DNA of 64,000 nt from Pseudomonas sp. 8O. Its GTDB lineage: Bacteria; Pseudomonadota; Gammaproteobacteria; Pseudomonadales; Pseudomonadaceae. The position numbers and the translations under genes were made by a program. The stretch lies in contig NZ_LR733265.1 in the NCBI RefSeq assembly GCF_902506495.1, positions 498,098 through 562,097 on the forward strand, written 5' to 3'. The notes beneath the pieces were generated by a model that was given only the letters and a program-made list of their open reading frames with translations, had not been told where the DNA came from and did not search any database. The first letter of the stretch is position 1, and the number at the start of each line of letters is the position of its first letter. Below, piece by piece: positions 18,826 through 26,850 of this stretch.

Positions 18826-19818
18826 ATGCGTGATCTGACCGACGATGTGGCGTTGATGCGCCCGGTAATCGATGCCCTGCGCGCCAGCGGAACCGATCCT
18901 GACCGTGTGCTGGTGCGTGTTGGCCTGCCTCCTGGCGGGCTGCCGGCTGGCCGTTTTCCCCATGCGGCCCAGGCAGCGTTCTGGAAGGCCGCCAGCGAAG
19001 AGTGCGGCGAGGAGCACGTTGGCCTGTACTTGGCCCAGCACTTGCCCGCCTTCCATGGCCTGCTTCTGGAATACCTTTTTCTCTCCAGCGAAACCTTTGG
19101 CGCGGGCCTGCGCCATGCGCTGCGCTACGTACGCCTGCTCTCCGACACCCTCAACGCGCGTTTGCATGTTGACGGCGATATGGCCGTGCTGACGCTGGGC
19201 CTGCAAGCCGATACGCCGCGCCATTTTCCGGAGATGTTGGCGGGAGCGGTGATCCGTCTGTTCACTGCCTTGACCGAAAACGATTTTCGCCCGCGTGAAG
19301 TGCGTTTCATGCATCTCGAGGGTGCACCTGCAGAGCGCTACCTGGCGGTTTATGGTTGCCCGGTGCGCCTCGGCGCCGAGGACTGCGCATTGCTGTTCGA
19401 CGCCGCGGTGCTGGACAAGGCCTCGCGCCACGCCGCGCCGGAATTGCTGCGCATGCACGAGTCGCTGGCGCGGCGGCAATTGGCGGAAGTGGAGAGGCTG
19501 GACCTGGTGCGCCAGGTGCGAGAGCTGATCGCCGAGTTGTTGGTCGATGGTGGCGCCACCCTGGAGCAGGTAGCGGCGCGCTTGAACATGCCGGCCCGGC
19601 GCCTGCGCGAGCGCCTGGCCATGGCTGGGGTGCGCTTCAACGATCTGATCACCGATTACCGCTGCCGCCTGGCCAAGGAGCTGCTGCTGAAGACTGACGA
19701 GCGCATCGAAGTGATAGTCGAGCGTACCGGCTTCTCCGAGCCGAGCACCTTCTACCGCGCGTTCAAACGCTGGGTCGGGGAAACACCGGTGGAGTTTCGC
19801 AAGCGCGGCAAAGGTTGA
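18826..19818 (+). CDS. AraC family transcriptional regulator with N-terminal Arabinose_bd-type domain
   Basis: A 330-residue regulator. Residues about 20-200 match the large ligand-sensing domain of the OruR/ArgR-like AraC branch (FYLFLSSETFGAGLRHALRY-like segment). The C-terminal AraC HTH pair has LEQVAARLNMPARRLRERLAMAG and a second helix pair ending IVERTGFSEPSTFYRAFKRWVGETP. It sits between the divergent MaoC gene and the reductase/thiolase genes and is likely their regulator (inference). ATG 18826 follows AGCAGGAATC; the longer frame upstream is intergenic. Confidence 0.9.
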   Translation: MRDLTDDVALMRPVIDALRASGTDPDRVLVRVGLPPGGLPAGRFPHAAQAAFWKAASEECGEEHVGLYLAQHLPAFHGLLLEYLFLSSETFGAGLRHALRYVRLLSDTLNARLHVDGDMAVLTLGLQADTPRHFPEMLAGAVIRLFTALTENDFRPREVRFMHLEGAPAERYLAVYGCPVRLGAEDCALLFDAAVLDKASRHAAPELLRMHESLARRQLAEVERLDLVRQVRELIAELLVDGGATLEQVAARLNMPARRLRERLAMAGVRFNDLITDYRCRLAKELLLKTDERIEVIVERTGFSEPSTFYRAFKRWVGETPVEFRKRGKG

Positions 19819-19826
19819 TGCCATCC

Positions 19827-19875
19827 TGTGGGAGGGGCTTTAGCCGCGACCGTCGCCGCTGAAGCGCCTCTCACA
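19827..19875. repeat. REP-like palindrome (GTGGGAGGGGCTT family)
   Basis: An imperfect palindrome from TGTGGGAGGGGCTTTAGCC to its near reverse complement ending CGCCTCTCACA. It lies between convergent genes. A half copy (GTGGGAGGGGCTTCAGCC) is at 23159-23183. This belongs to the widespread Pseudomonas REP family. Confidence 0.8.
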
Positions 19876-19945
19876 GATAGTCACTCGACTGTAACCGTGG
19901 TGTGGGCCGGGCGGCGATCCGCTTCAGCCCACCAGCCCAACGGTC

Positions 19946-21301
19946 TCAGGCACCGAGCAGGCTCTGCCCGCACACGCGCAGTACCTGCGCGCTCACCGCG
20001 CCCGAGCCCGGCTGGGCGAACCAGGCCACGGCTTCGGCGACGTCCTGCGGCAGGCCGCCCTGGCTCATGGAGTTCATGCGCCGGCCGGCTTCGCGGATAC
20101 CCAGCGGAATGGCGGCGGTCATCTGGGTTTCGATGAAACCGGGGGCCACCGCGTTGATGCTGATGCCTTTCTTCGCCAGGGCCGGTGCCCAGGCCTGAGC
20201 CAGGCCGATCACGCCAGCCTTGCTCACCGCGTAGTTGGTCTGGCCCATGTTGCCGGCGATGCCGCTGATCGAGGCAATCAGCACCACGCGGCCGTTGTCA
20301 TGCAGTTTGTCGGCGTCCAGCAGCGCCTGGGTCAGCACCTGCGGCGCCTTGAGGTTGACGTCGATTACCGAGTTCCAGAACGCGTCGCTCATCTTCGCCA
20401 GGGTCTTGTCGCGGGTGATGCCGGCGTTGTGCACGACGATGTCGAGGCCGTCGGGCAACGCCTCTACCAGGCGCTGCGGCGCATCGTCGGCGCAGATATC
20501 CAGAGTCACCGCGCCCCCGCCCAGGCGTGCCGCCAGCGCCTGCAGCGCATCGGCAGCCTGTGGCACATCGAGCAGCACGACCTCGGCGCCGTCACGGGCG
20601 AGCACTTCTGCGATGGCGGCACCGATGCCGCGTGAGGCGCCAGTGACCAGCGCCTTCTTGCCAGCCAATGGGCGTGTCCAGTCCTTGACCTGTTCGCCGC
20701 AGGCGCCGAGATGCAGCACCTGACCGGAGACGTAGGCACTCTTGGGCGAGAGGAAGAAGCGCAGCGCGCCTTCCAGTTGCTGCTCGCCACCCTTGCCGAT
20801 ATAGAGCAATTGCACGTTGCCACCGCGACGGATTTCCTTGCCCAGCGAGCGGGTAAAACCTTCCAGTGAACGCTGCACGCTGGCGGCGACCGGGTCTTTG
20901 AGTGATTCGGGTGCACGCCCCAGCACCACCACTCGAGGGCTATTGGCCAACCCCTTGAAGGTGGGCTGGAAGAAGTCGCGCAGCTCGATCAGTTGCTCGA
21001 AACGGGTCAGGTGGCTGGCGTCGAATACCAGTGCCTTGAGTTTGGGGCCGTGCTCGGCGGTCCAGCGGGGCAGATCGAGCTGGCCGTCGCGAGCTGAGAA
21101 CAATTGATCGGTGAGCTTGTTGGCGAAGGGCACCACGGCCTGGAGCAGTTCGCCTTCACCACCGAGCAGCAGGGCGCCGTCCACCGGTCGCACGCGGCCA
21201 GCCATCCAGCGTTCCAGGCGCACAGGCGCCGGCAGGCCGAGGGCGCCAACCAGGCGGCGGCCGGTGGAGGAGTTGGCGAAAGCGAGGTAACGATCGGACA
21301 T
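19946..21301 (-). CDS. high-molecular-weight 3-oxoacyl-ACP/CoA reductase (FabG4-like)
   Basis: A 451-residue SDR. The N-terminal about 200 residues form the degenerate flavodoxin-like domain of HMwFabG. The C-terminal catalytic domain has the NAD(P) motif VTGASRGIGAAIA and the catalytic Ser and YxxxK in IASISGIAGNMGQTNYAVSK. It reduces 3-ketoacyl thioesters to 3-hydroxyacyl thioesters. MSDRYLAFANSS at 21301 is the likely start; the frame extends 46 codons upstream without family similarity. Divergent from the thiolase gene at 21774, with which it is probably functionally paired. Confidence 0.9.
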   Translation of the reverse strand: MSDRYLAFANSSTGRRLVGALGLPAPVRLERWMAGRVRPVDGALLLGGEGELLQAVVPFANKLTDQLFSARDGQLDLPRWTAEHGPKLKALVFDASHLTRFEQLIELRDFFQPTFKGLANSPRVVVLGRAPESLKDPVAASVQRSLEGFTRSLGKEIRRGGNVQLLYIGKGGEQQLEGALRFFLSPKSAYVSGQVLHLGACGEQVKDWTRPLAGKKALVTGASRGIGAAIAEVLARDGAEVVLLDVPQAADALQALAARLGGGAVTLDICADDAPQRLVEALPDGLDIVVHNAGITRDKTLAKMSDAFWNSVIDVNLKAPQVLTQALLDADKLHDNGRVVLIASISGIAGNMGQTNYAVSKAGVIGLAQAWAPALAKKGISINAVAPGFIETQMTAAIPLGIREAGRRMNSMSQGGLPQDVAEAVAWFAQPGSGAVSAQVLRVCGQSLLGA

Positions 21302-21451
21302 GAAGGGCTCCTGCGGGCGAATCGAAAGTCGTGTCACTGTACGCGGCAGTTGGCAAAGCGCAATTGACTCTGTTGCCTCACATGCCGGCAAGGCGGCCAA
21401 TGTTCGCACCTGTTTGAGGTTTAGCCTGTGCAGACACAAGGCTACAGTGTC

Positions 21452-21691
21452 AGAACCTATTCACGATCTGCTGCGCGTCGGCCCTACTGCGTTAAAAACA
21501 GCCTCGGCAAGCCGCTTGCGGCTAACGCGCTTAAGCGCGGCCCGGAGGGCGAGCAAAGCGAGTACTGCTCATTTACAGCTCGTAAAGTCGAGCGCGACTC
21601 CGAGCGCTCCTCGCCTGTTTTGACCAGCCGGAGGCTGTTACTGACGTAGCGCCTTGTATGGCTCTAGCTCGCGAGATCGTGAACAGATTCT
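21452..21691. repeat. long dispersed hairpin repeat, copy 1
   Basis: A 240-bp element bounded by inverted ends: AGAACCTATTCACGATCT on the left and a near reverse complement, AGATCGTGAACAGATTCT, on the right. Internal blocks CTGCTGCGCGTCGGCCCT, CAGCCGGAGGCTGTTACT and ATGGCTCTAGCTCGCGAG recur almost unchanged in a 185-bp copy at 25895-26079. It fills most of the gap between the divergent FabG-like and thiolase genes. No protein is encoded. Confidence 0.85.
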
Positions 21692-21773
21692 ACGTCTCAT
21701 GTTTCTGGGAACTGGCGGACGGGCAATAGTTCGCCACAGGTTTCTTCGATTTCTCGACCAGCAAGGAGTCCCC

Positions 21774-23051
21774 ATGACCCAGTTGCGCCGGGTCGCCATC
21801 GTAGGCGGCAACCGTATCCCGTTCGCCCGTTCCAACACCGTCTACGCCAGGGCAAGCAATCAGGAGATGCTGACCAGCGCCCTCGAAGGGCTGGTGGAGC
21901 GCTTCAATCTGCATGGTGAGCGCCTCGGCGAGGTAGTGGCCGGTGCCGTACTCAAGCACTCGCGGGACTTCAACCTGACCCGTGAGTGCGTGTTGGGCTC
22001 GCGCCTGGCGCCGGAGACCCCGGCCTACGACCTGCAGCAGGCCTGCGGTACTGGTCTGGAAGCAGCGATTCTGGTGGCCAACAAGATCGCCCTCGGGCAG
22101 ATCGACTGCGGCATCGCCGGCGGCGTTGACACCACCTCCGACGCACCCATCGGCGTCAACGAGGGGCTGCGGCAGATTCTGCTGGAGGCCAACCGCGGCA
22201 AGAGCACCGGTGACAAGATCAAGAGTCTGCTGAAGATTCGCCCGCGCCACTTGGCACCGCACATTCCGCGCAACGGCGAGCCGCGTACCGGATTGTCGAT
22301 GGGCGAGCACTGCGAGTTGATGGCGCAGCGCTGGGCCATCCCGCGTGACGAGCAGGATCAGCTGGCACTGGCCAGTCACCAGAAGCTCGCGGCGTCCTAC
22401 GCCGAAGGTTGGCACGATGACCTGATGACGCCGTTTCTCGGCCTGACCCGCGACCAGAACCTGCGCCCGGACATCAGCGCGGAGAAGCTTGCGACCCTCA
22501 AGCCCTGCTTCGAACGTGGTCCGCGTGGCACGCTGACCCCGGCCAACTCCACGCCGCTGACCGATGGCGCCTCGCTGGTGCTGCTGGCCAGCGAGGAATG
22601 GGCCAAGGCCCGTGGTCTGCCGGTGCTGGCCTATCTGCGCGATGGCGAGGCGGCGGCAGTGGATTTCGTCCAGGGCAAAGAGGGCCTGCTGATGGCGCCG
22701 GTGTACGCGGTACCGCGTCTGCTGGCGCGCAATGGCCTGACCCTGCAGGATTTTGACTACTACGAGATCCACGAGGCCTTCGCCGCCCAGGTGCTGTGTA
22801 CGCTCAAGGCCTGGGAGGATGCCGAGTACTGCAAGGAGCGCCTGGGCCTGGACGCCGCGCTGGGCTCCATCGACCGCAGCAAGATGAACGTCAAGGGCAG
22901 CTCGCTGGCTGCCGGCCACCCATTCGCAGCCACTGGCGGACGCATTGTCGCCAACCTGGCCAAGCTGCTGGCGGTGGCCGGCGAGGGGCGCGGCCTGATT
23001 TCCATCTGCGCGGCCGGTGGTCAGGGTGTGACCGCAATCCTCGAGCGGTAA
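21774..23051 (+). CDS. acetyl-CoA C-acyltransferase (thiolase, FadI/FadA-like)
   Basis: A 425-residue thiolase. The nucleophilic Cys91 is in YDLQQACGTGLEAA; the other catalytic elements are EIHEAFAAQ, GHPFAATGGR and the proton-donor Cys in ISICAAGGQG. It catalyses thiolytic cleavage or condensation of 3-ketoacyl-CoA. Similarity is to the long FadI-type subfamily. ATG 21774 follows AAGGAG with good spacing; the frame extends 40 codons back into the repeat. Terminator at 23110. Confidence 0.92.
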   Translation: MTQLRRVAIVGGNRIPFARSNTVYARASNQEMLTSALEGLVERFNLHGERLGEVVAGAVLKHSRDFNLTRECVLGSRLAPETPAYDLQQACGTGLEAAILVANKIALGQIDCGIAGGVDTTSDAPIGVNEGLRQILLEANRGKSTGDKIKSLLKIRPRHLAPHIPRNGEPRTGLSMGEHCELMAQRWAIPRDEQDQLALASHQKLAASYAEGWHDDLMTPFLGLTRDQNLRPDISAEKLATLKPCFERGPRGTLTPANSTPLTDGASLVLLASEEWAKARGLPVLAYLRDGEAAAVDFVQGKEGLLMAPVYAVPRLLARNGLTLQDFDYYEIHEAFAAQVLCTLKAWEDAEYCKERLGLDAALGSIDRSKMNVKGSSLAAGHPFAATGGRIVANLAKLLAVAGEGRGLISICAAGGQGVTAILER

Positions 23052-23109
23052 TCCAATACGGGTGGTCGCAAGTCATCGCGATCATTCGATGTAAGCAACT
23101 CCGTGATTC

Positions 23110-23144
23110 GAGCGGCCCGTGTGATGCGTGGCCGCTCTTTTTTT
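23110..23144 (+). terminator. rho-independent terminator of the thiolase gene
   Basis: GAGCGGCC / GGCCGCTC stem with a 12-base loop, followed by a run of seven or eight T. It stands 58 bp after the thiolase stop codon. Confidence 0.85.
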
Positions 23145-23158
23145 GCGCGCCGCCTGGC

Positions 23159-23183
23159 TGTGGGAGGGGCTTCAGCCGCGACA
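23159..23183. repeat. REP half-site (GTGGGAGGGGCTT family)
   Basis: TGTGGGAGGGGCTTCAGCCG matches the left arm of the palindrome at 19827-19875. It lies in the 394-bp gap between the thiolase gene and cioA, which otherwise holds the terminator (23110) and the Anr box (23287). Confidence 0.7.
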
Positions 23184-23286
23184 AGCGCTCGCAGCGTGCT
23201 GTTTCGGTGAACGCTGCGGTGGCCTGTCGCGCGGCAAATCACCACAGCGCCAGTTGGGCCTTTAGCGGCTAGTCTTTTAGTGCGCA

Positions 23287-23300
23287 TTGATCCAGATCAA
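23287..23300. promoter_or_regulatory. Anr/FNR box upstream of cioA
   Basis: TTGATCCAGATCAA is a perfect match to the TTGAT-N4-ATCAA consensus bound by Anr. It is 145 bp before the cioA start. In P. aeruginosa cioAB is known to be down-regulated by Anr at low oxygen, so this site could be a repressor site. Confidence 0.85.
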
Positions 23301-23445
23301 TACGCCTTTTCGCGCTTTACTCAGCAGCTTCTCGGCTGCATACCACTTCCATAAGAACAATTTCAGCTCGTTTGACTCCAAGACCTGGAGTCTATGGATC
23401 GGCTTTGCGTGCTGGGGCCGAAATAACCCTGAATGAGGATGTGAC

Positions 23446-24885
23446 ATGTTCGGCCTAGAGGCGCTTGATCTCGCCCGAATCCAGTTTGCCTTCACCATTT
23501 CCTTCCACATCGTCTTTCCGGCCATCACCATCGGTCTGGCCAGCTACCTGGCGGTGCTCGAAGGTCTGTGGTTGAAGACCGGCAATACGCTGTACCGCGA
23601 CCTTTACCACTTCTGGTCGAAGATCTTCGCGGTCAACTTCGGCATGGGCGTGGTCTCCGGCCTGGTCATGGCCTATCAGTTCGGCACCAACTGGAGCGCC
23701 TTCTCCGACTTTGCCGGGGCGGTCACCGGGCCGCTGCTGACCTACGAGGTGCTCACCGCGTTCTTCCTCGAAGCGGGCTTCCTCGGCGTCATGTTGTTCG
23801 GCTGGAATCGCGTCGGGCCGGGCCTGCACTTCTTCTCCACGGTGATGGTGGCCATCGGCACGCTGATCTCGACCTTCTGGATCCTCGCTTCCAACAGCTG
23901 GATGCATACGCCGCAGGGCTTCGAGATCATCGACGGACGGGTAATTCCGGTGGATTGGTTCGCCGTGGTGTTCAACCCGTCGTTCCCCTATCGCCTGGCG
24001 CACATGGCCACGGCGGCGTTCCTCGCCACCGCTTTCTTCGTCGGTGCTTCGGCGGCCTGGCACCTGCTGCGCGGGCGTGACAACCCGGCAATCCGCAAGA
24101 TGCTGTCGATGGCGCTGTGGATGGCCCTGCTGGTGGCGCCGGTGCAGGCCTTCATCGGCGACCTGCACGGCCTCAATACGCTCAAGTACCAGCCGGCGAA
24201 GATCGCTGCCATCGAAGGCCACTGGGAAAATGTCGGCGACGAGCCGACGCCGCTGATTCTGTTCGGCTGGCCGGACATGGAGCGCGAGGAAACCCGCTTC
24301 AAGGTGGAGATCCCCGCGCTAGGCAGCCTGATCCTCACTCATAGCCTGGACAAGCAGGTGCCCGCGCTGAAGGACTTCCCGCCGGAGGACCGGGCCAATT
24401 CCACTATCGTCTTCTGGACCTTCCGCATCATGGTCGCCATGGGCCTGATGATGATCTTCGTCGGACTCTGGGGTACCTGGTTGCGTCGGGGCGAGCGGCT
24501 GTATACCTGCCGTCCGTTCCTGCACCTGGCCGTGTGGATGGGCCCGAGCGGGATCATCGCCATCCTCGCGGGCTGGTACACCACAGAGATCGGCCGCCAG
24601 CCGTGGATCGTCCATGGTCTGATGCGTACCGCCGATGCTTCGTCCGGGCATAGCGCGACGCAGCTGGGTTTCACCCTGGTGCTGTTCGTGGTGGTCTATT
24701 TCGTGCTGTTCGGTGCGGGTATCGGCTACATGCTGCGCCTGGTGCGCAAGGGGCCGAAGATCGACGAGGGCAAGGAAACGTCCGAGGGTGGGCCCGGCCA
24801 GCCGCGTACGCCAGCGCGTCCGCTGTCTGCTGCCGAAGAAGGCCTGGAAGATGGCGAAACCGACACCTTGCCGGAGAGGAGCTGA
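23446..24885 (+). CDS. cioA: cyanide-insensitive terminal oxidase subunit I (bd type)
   Basis: A 479-residue integral membrane quinol oxidase subunit. His21 in FTISFHIVFPAITIG and the His of FPYRLAHMATAAF correspond to heme ligands of CydA-family proteins, and KYQPAKIAAIEGHWE is the conserved quinol-side motif. The Q-loop is short, which marks the CioA branch rather than E. coli-type CydA. It oxidises ubiquinol and reduces O2 without proton pumping, and resists cyanide. Followed after two bases by cioB and then a DUF2474 small gene. Start preceded by GAGGATGTGAC. Confidence 0.95.
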   Translation: MFGLEALDLARIQFAFTISFHIVFPAITIGLASYLAVLEGLWLKTGNTLYRDLYHFWSKIFAVNFGMGVVSGLVMAYQFGTNWSAFSDFAGAVTGPLLTYEVLTAFFLEAGFLGVMLFGWNRVGPGLHFFSTVMVAIGTLISTFWILASNSWMHTPQGFEIIDGRVIPVDWFAVVFNPSFPYRLAHMATAAFLATAFFVGASAAWHLLRGRDNPAIRKMLSMALWMALLVAPVQAFIGDLHGLNTLKYQPAKIAAIEGHWENVGDEPTPLILFGWPDMEREETRFKVEIPALGSLILTHSLDKQVPALKDFPPEDRANSTIVFWTFRIMVAMGLMMIFVGLWGTWLRRGERLYTCRPFLHLAVWMGPSGIIAILAGWYTTEIGRQPWIVHGLMRTADASSGHSATQLGFTLVLFVVVYFVLFGAGIGYMLRLVRKGPKIDEGKETSEGGPGQPRTPARPLSAAEEGLEDGETDTLPERS

Positions 24886-24887
24886 AC

Positions 24888-25895
24888 ATGGGTATCGACC
24901 TTCCGCTGATCTGGGCGGTGATCATCGCCTTCGGTGTGATGATGTATGTGGTGATGGACGGCTTCGATCTGGGCATCGGCATCCTCTTTCCCTTCGTTCG
25001 TGACGAGGGCGAGCGCGATGTGATGATGAACACCGTCGCGCCGGTCTGGGACGGCAACGAGACCTGGCTGGTACTCGGTGGTGCGGCCTTGTTCGGCGCC
25101 TTCCCGCTGGCCTACTCGGTGGTGCTGGATGCGTTGTATCTGCCGCTGATCCTGATGTTGCTGGGGCTGATCTTCCGTGGTGTGGCCTTCGAGTTTCGCT
25201 TCAAGGCCAAGGCCGCCAAGCGCCATCTGTGGGACAAGGCCTTCATTGGCGGCTCGCTGACTGCCACCTTCTTTCAGGGCGTGGCACTGGGTGCCTATAT
25301 CGATGGTTTCGAGGTGGTCAATCGCAGCTTCGCCGGCGGTGCGTTCGACTGGCTGACGCCATTCTCGGTGTTCTGCGGCCTGGCGCTGATCGCCGCCTAC
25401 GCGTTGCTCGGTTGCACCTGGCTGATCATGAAGACCGAAGGTCGCCTGCAACAGCAGATGCATGATCTGGGGCGTCCGCTGGTATTCGTGGTACTGGGAG
25501 TGACCGGCATCGTCAGCCTGTGGACGCCATTTGCCCACCCGGATATTGCCGAGCGCTGGTTCAGCCTGCCCAACCTGTTCTGGTTCATGCCGGTACCGGT
25601 GCTGGTGCTGCTGTGCACCTGGGCGCTGCTGCGGGCCGTGGTCAGCAACGCCAACTACTCGCCGTTCCTGCTCACCCTGGCGCTGATCTTCCTTGGCTAC
25701 AGCGGTCTGGGCATCAGCCTGTGGCCGAACGTGATCCCGCCGTCGATCAGTATCTGGGAAGCCGCCGCACCGCCGCAGAGCCAGGGCTTCATGCTGGTGG
25801 GCGCGTTGTTCATCATCCCCTTCATCCTCATGTACACCGCCTGGAGCTATTACGTGTTTCGCGGCAAGGTGACGGTGGATGATGGCTACCACTGA
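24888..25895 (+). CDS. cioB: cyanide-insensitive terminal oxidase subunit II
   Basis: A 335-residue membrane protein of the CydB/CioB family, with about eight to nine helices. It begins MGIDLPLIWAVIIAFGVMMYVVMDGFDLGIGILFPF and contains NTVAPVWDGNETWLVLGG, both strongly conserved in the family. It pairs with CioA to form the heme-bearing oxidase. The stop codon overlaps the first base of the dispersed repeat at 25895-26079. Confidence 0.95.
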   Translation: MGIDLPLIWAVIIAFGVMMYVVMDGFDLGIGILFPFVRDEGERDVMMNTVAPVWDGNETWLVLGGAALFGAFPLAYSVVLDALYLPLILMLLGLIFRGVAFEFRFKAKAAKRHLWDKAFIGGSLTATFFQGVALGAYIDGFEVVNRSFAGGAFDWLTPFSVFCGLALIAAYALLGCTWLIMKTEGRLQQQMHDLGRPLVFVVLGVTGIVSLWTPFAHPDIAERWFSLPNLFWFMPVPVLVLLCTWALLRAVVSNANYSPFLLTLALIFLGYSGLGISLWPNVIPPSISIWEAAAPPQSQGFMLVGALFIIPFILMYTAWSYYVFRGKVTVDDGYH

Positions 25896-26079
25896 GAACC
25901 TGTCCAAAGCCTGCTGCGCGTCGGCCCTGCGGCGTTAAAAGCAGGCTCGGCCTGCTCATGTACCACTTGTACAGTCGAACGCGACTCCGACCGGTCCTCG
26001 CCTGCTTTGACCAGCCGGAGGCTGTTACTAACGTTGCGCCTTGCATGGCTCTAGCTCGCGAGGCTTTGAATCAGGTTCT
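25895..26079. repeat. long dispersed hairpin repeat, copy 2, inside the cio operon
   Basis: A 185-bp relative of 21452-21691, bounded by AGAACCTGTCCAAAG and CTTTGAATCAGGTTCT, which are inverted. It begins at the last base of the cioB stop and ends 12 bp before the DUF2474 start, leaving that gene's AGGAG intact. It therefore separates the small subunit from cioAB. Confidence 0.85.
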
Positions 26080-26091
26080 TAGGAGACGGTC

Positions 26092-26238
26092 ATGACCGAA
26101 ACCGAAGAGAAGAAACCGCTGTGGCAGCGTCTGGGTTGGCTGGTGCTGATCTGGGCCTGCAGCGTCACCGCCCTGGGTATCGTGGCCTGGCTGTTGCGCC
26201 AGTTCATGAGCGCGGCGGGGTTGGGGACGCCGGGCTGA
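26092..26238 (+). CDS. DUF2474 family small membrane protein (CydX-like subunit of CioAB)
   Basis: A 48-residue gene: MTETEEKKPLWQRLGWLVLI, then a single hydrophobic helix (IWACSVTALGIVAWLLRQF) and a short tail. DUF2474 proteins are the usual third gene of cioAB operons and are thought to stabilise the oxidase as CydX does. TTAGGAGACGGTC gives a good ribosome-binding site. The dispersed repeat at 25895 is inserted between it and cioB. Confidence 0.85.
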   Translation: MTETEEKKPLWQRLGWLVLIWACSVTALGIVAWLLRQFMSAAGLGTPG

Positions 26239-26286
26239 GCCCGGCGATCCAGCCAACTTCCATTCGGCCGATTGGGTCGAGTGGAT

Positions 26287-26305
26287 ATATTTGAAAATCA
26301 TTTGC
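26287..26305. promoter_or_regulatory. candidate Fur box upstream of the ECF sigma gene
   Basis: The 19 bases ATATTTGAAAATCATTTGC match the Fur consensus at 12 positions, with an unbroken core AATCATT. It lies 45 bp before the GTG start of a FecI-like sigma factor, where Fur control is expected. The match is by eye. Confidence 0.5.
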
Positions 26306-26349
26306 GTTTGTAATATTTTCTCGGGCTTTCCCGGCACCGAGAACTCTGC

Positions 26350-26850
26350 GTGTCCCTGCCTGTCGATCCACTGCCTCCTGAAGAACTGTTCCGGCGCCAT
26401 TCCTCGGAGCTGCTGCGCTTCTTCACCCGGCAGACACGCTGCAGCGAGCTCGCCGCCGACCTGCGCCAGGAAACCTGGCTGCGCTTGCAAGGGCGCCGGA
26501 CCGAGGAGATCGGCAACGTGCGCGCCTTTCTCTACCGCATCGCTCGCAACCTGCTCATCGACCATCATCGCCAGCAGCAGGTTCGTCCGCAGTCGGCACC
26601 GCTCGACGATGCGCTGGAAAGCGAACTCCCCGAACCCGAACGCGCCATCGAGGACAGCCGCCGTCTGGCTCGCCTGCAGATCCTGATGCATGAGTTGCCC
26701 GAACACCTGCGCCAGGCGCTGTTGTGGAATCGCCTGGACGGGCTGACTCAGCGTGAGATCGGCGAGCGTCTGGGCGTCTCGGAAAGCATGGCCGGACGTT
26801 ATATCCTCAAGGCCCTCGAATATTGCCAGGAACGCATGGATGACCGCTGA
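26350..26850 (+). CDS. ECF RNA polymerase sigma factor, FecI-like (iron starvation type)
   Basis: A 166-residue sigma-70 family factor. Region 2 includes LRQETWLRLQGR and VRAFLYRIARNLLIDHHRQ; region 4 includes LPEHLRQALLWNRLDGLTQREIGERLGVSES, a helix-turn-helix. It is followed, with overlap, by a FecR-type anti-sigma and then a TonB-dependent receptor with a signalling domain, the standard cell-surface signalling cassette. It should direct transcription of the receptor gene upon siderophore binding. GTG 26350 is the start in frame with all conserved regions. Confidence 0.92.
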   Translation: MSLPVDPLPPEELFRRHSSELLRFFTRQTRCSELAADLRQETWLRLQGRRTEEIGNVRAFLYRIARNLLIDHHRQQQVRPQSAPLDDALESELPEPERAIEDSRRLARLQILMHELPEHLRQALLWNRLDGLTQREIGERLGVSESMAGRYILKALEYCQERMDDR

